Program-made: the position numbers and the translations under genes | Notes under the pieces: generated by a model | Told to the model about the DNA's origin: nothing | Database searches by the model: none | Seen by the model: the letters and a program-made list of their open reading frames with translations, nothing else | Shown here: piece by piece, positions 6,688-10,875 of the stretch | Numbering within the stretch: position 1 is the first letter of the stretch | Layout of the letters: each line of letters opens with the position of its first letter | DNA from: Pseudomonadota bacterium | GTDB taxonomy: Bacteria > Pseudomonadota > Alphaproteobacteria > Rhizobiales > Beijerinckiaceae | Reading direction: 5' to 3' | Length of the DNA: 10,875 bases | Assembly (NCBI GenBank): GCA_023422485.1 | Contig: JAGTAM010000387.1 | Location: 1 to 10,875 of the forward strand

Positions 6688-7908
6688 TCACGCTGCGAGG
6701 GTTTTCGGGGCCGGGCCGAACATCAGGTCGTCCCGGTCGTCGGGGGAGAGCGGCACGCCGGAGCGGATCAGCTCCTTGCAGCGCGCCTGCTCCGCGATAT
6801 CGCCGACGAAGACCGCCCCAGCGAGGCGGTCGTCGACGATGATCAGCTTGCGGTAGAGCCCGGCGGCGGCATCGTGCATCACGACCGCCTCGGCGCCCTC
6901 GGGCGTATCGACCAGACCGGCGGAGAACACCGGCAGACCCGACACCTTGAGGCTGGTGGCCAGCGACGTGCCCGGATAGGACGCCGCCTCGCCGAGAAGC
7001 ACCCGCGACAGCACCTCGGCCTGCTCGTAGGCGGGCTCGACGAGGCCGTAGACGACGCCCCGGTGCTCGGCGCATTCGCCGAGCGCGTGGATCGCCGGGT
7101 CGGAGGTGGTCATCCGGTCGTCCACCGTGATGCCGCGCCCGCAGGCGAGCCCGCAGCCCTGCGCCAGGGCCGTCGAGGCGCGGATGCCCACCGACATCAC
7201 CACGAGATCGGCCGGGATCACGCTGCCGTCCTTCAGCACCAACCGCTCGACCCGTCCGTCGCCCTCGATCGCGGCGGTGTCGGCGGACAGCATCACCTTC
7301 ACGCCGCGGGCTTCCATCGCCGTGCGCACGAGGCGGGCGGCGGCGTGATCGAGCTGGCGCTCCATCACCCTGTCCATGACGTGGACCAGCGTGGTGTCGA
7401 CCCCGAGCCGGGCGAGCCCGACCGCGGCTTCCAGGCCCAGAAGCCCGCCGCCGATCACCACGGCTTTGGCGTGCTCCACCGCCGCCTTGCGGATCGCCGC
7501 CACGTCGGCGAAATCGCGAAACGTCAGGACGCCCGGCAGGTCGATGCCCGGCAGCGGCAGACGGATCGGCAGCGAGCCCACCGCCAGCACCAACTTGTCG
7601 TAGGGGAGGACATGCGTCTCACCGACGAGCGCGATGCGGTTCACCCGGTCGATCTCGGTCACCGGCGCGCCGGTGACGAGGCGGATGCCGTGCTCCTCGT
7701 ACCAGGAGAGCGGACGGAAGCCGCAGGCCGCCTCGTCCACCTCGCCGCCGAGCAGTGAGGAGAGCAGCACCCGGTTGTAGGCCGCCACCGGCTCGGCGCC
7801 GACCACCGTCACGTCGTAACGGCCCGGCGCTCGCTCCGTCAGCCGCTCGAGGAAGCGGAGCGAGGCCATACCGTTGCCGGCGACGACGAGTCTGTCCTTC
7901 ACGCTCAT
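6688..7908 (-). CDS. NirB/NasB-type FAD-dependent NAD(P)H oxidoreductase, FAD module only
   Basis: A 406-residue pyridine-nucleotide-disulfide-reductase-fold protein that should oxidise NAD(P)H and pass electrons to an acceptor. It has an FAD dinucleotide motif GNGMAS (11-16), a NirB-like AYNRVLLSSLL (43-53), an NAD(P)-binding motif VIGGGLLGLEAA (151-162) followed by VHVMDRVMERQLD, and a second FAD motif ALGECAEHRG (275-284). The order and wording match the N-terminal part of the NADH-nitrite reductase large subunit. The protein ends after RDDLMFG, where full-length NirB continues into a BFD-type [2Fe-2S] domain and the siroheme domains; all of these are absent. The ATG at 7908 is chosen because AAGGGGGA lies about ten bases upstream. 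A GTG at 7929 would add seven residues but has no clear ribosome-binding site. It may supply a nitrate reductase or NirA. Confidence 0.85.
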   Translation of the reverse strand: MSVKDRLVVAGNGMASLRFLERLTERAPGRYDVTVVGAEPVAAYNRVLLSSLLGGEVDEAACGFRPLSWYEEHGIRLVTGAPVTEIDRVNRIALVGETHVLPYDKLVLAVGSLPIRLPLPGIDLPGVLTFRDFADVAAIRKAAVEHAKAVVIGGGLLGLEAAVGLARLGVDTTLVHVMDRVMERQLDHAAARLVRTAMEARGVKVMLSADTAAIEGDGRVERLVLKDGSVIPADLVVMSVGIRASTALAQGCGLACGRGITVDDRMTTSDPAIHALGECAEHRGVVYGLVEPAYEQAEVLSRVLLGEAASYPGTSLATSLKVSGLPVFSAGLVDTPEGAEAVVMHDAAAGLYRKLIIVDDRLAGAVFVGDIAEQARCKELIRSGVPLSPDDRDDLMFGPAPKTLAA

Positions 7909-7933
7909 GAACCCGTGATCCCCCTTCACGAAT

Positions 7934-8728
7934 TCAGGCCGCGAGCGCCGGCTTGGCGTGGCGGGCGTAGAGGAATTCCAGCACCGCGGCGCGGGCGTGG
8001 ACGTAGGTGGCGTCCTCCACGAGATCGAGCCGGCGCCGCGGGCGCTTGAGCGGGACAGGCAGGATCTCGCCGATGGTGGCCGACGGCCCGTTCGTCATCA
8101 TCACGATGCGGTCGGAGAGCAGCACCGCCTCGTCCACGTCGTGGGTGATCATGATGACGGTGTTCCGCAGACGCGTCTGGATCTCCATGAGCTGGTCCTG
8201 GAGGTGGGCGCGGGTCAGCGCGTCGAGCGCGCCGAACGGCTCGTCCATGAGGAGCACGGTCGGCTCCATGGCGAGCGCCCGGGCGATGCCGACGCGCTGC
8301 TTCATGCCGCCGGAGATTTCCGCCGGGCGCTTGTCGGCGGCGTGCATCATGTTCACGAGCGCGAGGTTGTGCTCGATCCACTGAGCGCGCTCGGCGCGGC
8401 TCTTCTTGCCCTTCGACACCTTGTCGACGGCGAGCGCCACGTTCTCGCGCACGGTCAGCCAGGGCAGGAGCGAGTGGTTCTGGAACACCACCGCGCGGTC
8501 GGGGCCGGGCGCGTTCACTTCCTTGCCGTCGAGGAGCACGCCGCCCGTCGAGGCCTTGAGCAGGCCGGCGACGATGTTGAGCACCGTCGACTTGCCGCAG
8601 CCGGAATGCCCGATGATCGAGACGAACTCGCCCTTGGCGATGTCGAGGTTCACGTCGCGCAGGACCTCCGAGGTCTTGCCGCCGCGGCGGAAGGTGATGC
8701 CGACCTGGGAAAGGGAGAGATGGGCCAT
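7934..8728 (-). CDS. nrtD: Nitrate ABC transporter ATP-binding protein (NrtD type)
   Basis: The 264-residue cytoplasmic ATPase powers the nitrate importer. All ABC motifs are intact: Walker A GHSGCGKST (40-48), Q-loop VFQNHSLLPW (81-90, Gln83), signature ISGGMKQR (138-145), Walker B VLLMDEP (158-164), D-loop ALD (167-169) and H-loop MITHD (193-197, His196). It belongs to the nitrate/taurine/sulfonate importer branch; the linked NrtA-type binding protein gives the nitrate assignment. It is a single-domain ATPase and lacks the C-terminal NrtA-like regulatory domain of cyanobacterial NrtC, so it resembles NrtD (also named NasD in enterics). The ATG at 8728 has GGGAG about eight bases upstream. 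It lies 13 bp after the permease gene and 25 bp before the ATG of the NirB-like gene. A sulfonate (SsuB) role is the main alternative if context is ignored. Confidence 0.9.
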   Translation of the reverse strand: MAHLSLSQVGITFRRGGKTSEVLRDVNLDIAKGEFVSIIGHSGCGKSTVLNIVAGLLKASTGGVLLDGKEVNAPGPDRAVVFQNHSLLPWLTVRENVALAVDKVSKGKKSRAERAQWIEHNLALVNMMHAADKRPAEISGGMKQRVGIARALAMEPTVLLMDEPFGALDALTRAHLQDQLMEIQTRLRNTVIMITHDVDEAVLLSDRIVMMTNGPSATIGEILPVPLKRPRRRLDLVEDATYVHARAAVLEFLYARHAKPALAA

Positions 8729-8741
8729 GGTTGTTGCTCCC

Positions 8742-9602
8742 TCAGCTTGCGGAGGTGCCGCGGGTCACCAGCACGCCGACGCCGGCGACCAGCCGGTCGA
8801 GGACGAAGCCGATGAGGCCGACATAGACGAGGGCGACGATGATCTCGGAGATGTGCGAGGAGTTCCACGCATCCCAGATGAAGAAGCCGATGCCGACGCC
8901 GCCGATCAGCATCTCGGCCGCGACGATGGCGAGCCAGGACAGGCCGACGCCGATGCGAAGACCGGTGAAGATGTAGGGTGCCGCCGACGGCAGCATGATC
9001 TTGTAGAAGAACTCGATCGGGTTCAGCCGGATGACGGCGGCGACGTTGCGGTAGTCTTGCGGAATGTTGCGGATGCCGACCGCGGTGTTGATGATGATCG
9101 GCCAGATCGAAGTGATGAAGATCACGAAGATCGCCGAGGGCTGCCCGTCGCGGAAGGCGGCGAGCGAGAGTGGGAGCCAGGCCAGCGGCGGGATCGTGCG
9201 CAGCACCTGGAAGATCGGGTCGAGGCCGCGCATCGCCCATTCGGACTGGCCGACCAGGGTCCCGAGCATCACGCCGGCCACCACCGCCAGGGCGAAGCCG
9301 AGCGCGACGCGCTGGAGGCTCGCGGCGATATGCCAGAACAGGCCCTTGTCGGTGCCGCCGTTGTCGAAGAACGGATCGACGATGATGTCCCAGGCATCCG
9401 CCACCACCCGCGAGGGCGGCGGCAGGCCGGCGGTGGGGGAGGAGCACAGCACCTCCCACAGCAGCAGGAAGCCCGCCAGCACGACGAGCGGGGGCAGGAT
9501 GCGGGCGCCGATGCCGCGCAAACCGGCCATGGTGACGAAGGGCGCGCGGGCCTTGGCGGCGGCGCGTTCGCGGGTGGCCGCGAGAGTTGCTCCGGTAGCC
9601 AT
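8742..9602 (-). CDS. nrtB: Nitrate ABC transporter permease (NrtB)
   Basis: The 286-residue inner-membrane protein has a basic N-terminus (RERAAAKARA) and about six hydrophobic segments: near 35-53, 98-118, 138-150, 157-176, 212-240 and 252-275. The cytoplasmic coupling loop (EAA loop), which docks onto the ATPase, is recognisable around 186-220 (NVAAVIRLNPIEFFYKIMLP, then a Gly-containing helix). LRTIPPLAWLPL (134-145) is typical of the nitrate/sulfonate/taurine permease family. It should form a homodimer carrying the anion delivered by the binding protein. Its ATG overlaps the stop of the binding-protein gene as TAATG, with GAAGG about seven bases upstream, so translation is probably coupled. 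Substrate specificity is taken from the neighbouring NrtA rather than from the permease itself. Confidence 0.9.
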   Translation of the reverse strand: MATGATLAATRERAAAKARAPFVTMAGLRGIGARILPPLVVLAGFLLLWEVLCSSPTAGLPPPSRVVADAWDIIVDPFFDNGGTDKGLFWHIAASLQRVALGFALAVVAGVMLGTLVGQSEWAMRGLDPIFQVLRTIPPLAWLPLSLAAFRDGQPSAIFVIFITSIWPIIINTAVGIRNIPQDYRNVAAVIRLNPIEFFYKIMLPSAAPYIFTGLRIGVGLSWLAIVAAEMLIGGVGIGFFIWDAWNSSHISEIIVALVYVGLIGFVLDRLVAGVGVLVTRGTSAS

Positions 9603-10875
9603 TACGCGACCTTCTTGATGTCGAGGCTGTTGAGGTAGGCGGCGGGGTTCTCCGGATCGAAGACCTTGCCGTCGAACAGCGTCTCGACGCCGCGCGAGGT
9701 GGAGGTCGGGATCGCGGAGACGCCGAGCGCCTTGGCGGCCTCACGCCAGAGATCCTCGCGGTTGACCTTGCCGATCAGCGCCTTGGTGTCGGTGGCCGGG
9801 TCGAACTTGCCCCAGCGGATGTCCTCGGTGAGGAACCAGAGGTCGTGCGACTGGTACGGATACGAGGCGTTGTCGGCCCAGAACTTCATGGTGAAGGGGC
9901 TGTTCTCGACGACGCGGCCGGTGCCGTAGTCGAACTTGCCCTTCATCCGGTCGACGACGTCGGCCACCGGCACGTTGATCCACTGGCGCTTGGCCACGAT
10001 CGCCGCCATCTCGTCGCGGTTCTCAGGCTTCTCACACCAAGCTTGCGCCTCCATCACCGCCATCAGCAGGGCTTTCGCCGCGTTGGGATACTTGTCGACC
10101 CAGGCCGCGCGCATGGCGAAGGCCTTCTCCGGGTGGTCCTTCCAGAGTTCGCCCGTGGTGAGCGCGGTGTAGCCGATGCCCTGGTGGATGAGCTGCTCGT
10201 TCCACGGCTCGCAGACGCAGAAGCAGTCCATCGTGCCGACCTTCATGTTCGCCACCATCTGGGCGGGCGGCACGACGATGGTCTCGATGTCCTTGTCGGG
10301 GTCGATGCCGCCGGCGGCGAGCCAGTAGCGAATCCAGAGATCGTGGGTGCCGCCGGGGAAGGTCATGGCCGCCTTCACCGCCTTGCCCGACGCCTTCTTG
10401 GCCTCAAGCACGGCTTTGAACGGCTTGGTGTCCAGCCCGATCTTGTGGTCGATGTGCTCCTTGGCGATCGAGATGCACTGACCGTTCAGGTTGAGCCGGG
10501 CCATGATGTACATCGGCACCGGCACGTTGTTCTGCGTCACCCGGCCGGCCGAGATCAGGTAGGGCATCGGCGTGAGGATGTGGGCGCCGTCGATGCCGTT
10601 GCCCTCCGAGCCGAGGACGAGGTTGTCGCGGGTCGTGCCCCAGGACGCCTGCTTCAGCACCTCCGTGTCCGGCATGCCGTACTTGGCGAAGATGCCCTTC
10701 TCCTTGGCCACGAAGAGCGGTGCCGCGTCGGTGAGCGCGATGAAGCCGAGCTTGGCCCCCTTCACCTCCGGCCCCGCGCCCTGCGCGAAGGCACCGGCCG
10801 GCAGGGCGGCGCGGGCGGCACCTGCCAGGGCGAGGGCGGCCGCCGCTCCCTTGAGGACGCCGCGACGGGTCGTGT
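9602..10875 (-). CDS. nrtA: Tat-exported nitrate ABC transporter substrate-binding protein (NrtA), 5'-partial
   Basis: The periplasmic binding protein of the nitrate importer; 423 residues are visible and the start codon lies beyond the right window edge. The apparent start, GTG at 10765, is an internal valine, because the frame stays open upstream and encodes a signal peptide. The visible sequence begins TTRRGVLKG, a twin-arginine motif ((S/T)-R-R-x-x-L-K), followed by an Ala/Leu hydrophobic stretch and a likely cleavage site AFA|QG at visible residues 28-31. The mature part has NrtA/CmpA-family motifs: SWGTTRDNLVLG (from about residue 77), GIDGAHILTPMPYL (about 93-106), MTFPGGTHDLWIRYW and GTMDCFCVCEPWN (about 213-225). 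No lipobox cysteine is seen, unlike cyanobacterial NrtA, which is a lipoprotein. Nitrate is favoured over bicarbonate because nirA is in the operon. The gene ends in TAA, overlapping the nrtB start. Confidence 0.9.
   Translation of the reverse strand, partial: TTRRGVLKGAAAALALAGAARAALPAGAFAQGAGPEVKGAKLGFIALTDAAPLFVAKEKGIFAKYGMPDTEVLKQASWGTTRDNLVLGSEGNGIDGAHILTPMPYLISAGRVTQNNVPVPMYIMARLNLNGQCISIAKEHIDHKIGLDTKPFKAVLEAKKASGKAVKAAMTFPGGTHDLWIRYWLAAGGIDPDKDIETIVVPPAQMVANMKVGTMDCFCVCEPWNEQLIHQGIGYTALTTGELWKDHPEKAFAMRAAWVDKYPNAAKALLMAVMEAQAWCEKPENRDEMAAIVAKRQWINVPVADVVDRMKGKFDYGTGRVVENSPFTMKFWADNASYPYQSHDLWFLTEDIRWGKFDPATDTKALIGKVNREDLWREAAKALGVSAIPTSTSRGVETLFDGKVFDPENPAAYLNSLDIKKVA

Larger units (their letters stand above)
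3279..10875 (-). other. Nitrate/nitrite assimilation operon (nrtA-nrtB-nrtD-FAD reductase-nirA-Fe-S/FAD reductase)
   Basis: Six same-strand genes have junctions of TAATG overlap, 13 bp, 25 bp, 11 bp and ATGA overlap, leaving no room for internal promoters. Transport genes come first and reductive enzymes last. The promoter and any NtrC, NasT/NasS or nitrate-responsive leader would lie right of the window. No molybdopterin nitrate reductase, ferredoxin, siroheme synthase or nitrate regulator gene is visible. The downstream end is the REP-like element at 3123-3265. Confidence 0.85.

Noticed and set aside
4907..6856. 649-codon open frame on the plus strand opposite nirA
   Set aside because: It is exactly antisense to a gene with intact catalytic motifs. 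Its translation is Val/Gly/Asp/Arg-rich with no recognisable domain, as expected from high-GC third-position bias.
7909..7929. GTG start at 7929 for the NirB-like gene
   Set aside because: No Shine-Dalgarno sequence precedes it, whereas the ATG at 7908 has AAGGGGGA about ten bases upstream and begins directly before the FAD motif as in relatives.

Overview
The window looks like chromosomal DNA of a high-GC alphaproteobacterium. The protein style and the GTCATTCCGGGG-type intergenic repeat resemble Methylobacterium/Methylorubrum. That genus call is from memory and has moderate confidence. Coding density is very high, and no tRNA, rRNA, CRISPR array, insertion sequence or integrase was seen.

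Left part (1-3049): the 3' end of a small cysteine-containing hypothetical protein (+) converges on a two-gene minus-strand unit. That unit is a glutathione S-transferase followed, through an ATGA stop/start overlap, by a pyridoxamine-5'-phosphate-oxidase-fold protein of unknown substrate. A LysR-type regulator is transcribed divergently from the GST. The 152-bp space between them holds a 29-bp near-perfect dyad with a T-N11-A core, a strong candidate operator. This reads as a regulator plus a regulated small-molecule or detoxification pair.

Middle (3050-3278): the LysR gene and the large minus-strand operon converge on a 229-bp gap. It carries a mosaic REP/BIME-like element: three small hairpins inside a perfect 15-bp inverted repeat.

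Right part (3279-10875 and beyond): one tightly packed minus-strand operon for nitrate/nitrite uptake and reduction. In transcription order it encodes a Tat-exported nitrate-binding protein (NrtA, 5' end cut by the window edge), an inner-membrane permease (NrtB), an ATPase (NrtD type), an FAD/NAD(P)H oxidoreductase equal to the N-terminal module of NirB/NasB, a ferredoxin-type siroheme nitrite reductase (NirA), and a CysJ-like NADPH/FAD reductase. In the last protein the FMN (flavodoxin) domain is missing and a four-cysteine Fe-S motif stands before the FAD domain. Gene junctions are TAATG, 13 bp, 25 bp, 11 bp and ATGA, so co-transcription is very likely.

Working model (inference): NrtABD imports nitrate or nitrite and NirA reduces nitrite to ammonium. 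The Fe-S/FAD protein takes electrons from NADPH and may replace free ferredoxin. The NirB-like FAD module may be a second electron entry, perhaps for a nitrate reductase encoded elsewhere. No molybdopterin nitrate reductase and no ferredoxin gene are present in the window. The most interesting points are this unusual electron-supply arrangement and an N-terminal FNA-[DE]-Q-[RK] motif shared by NirA and its putative reductase.
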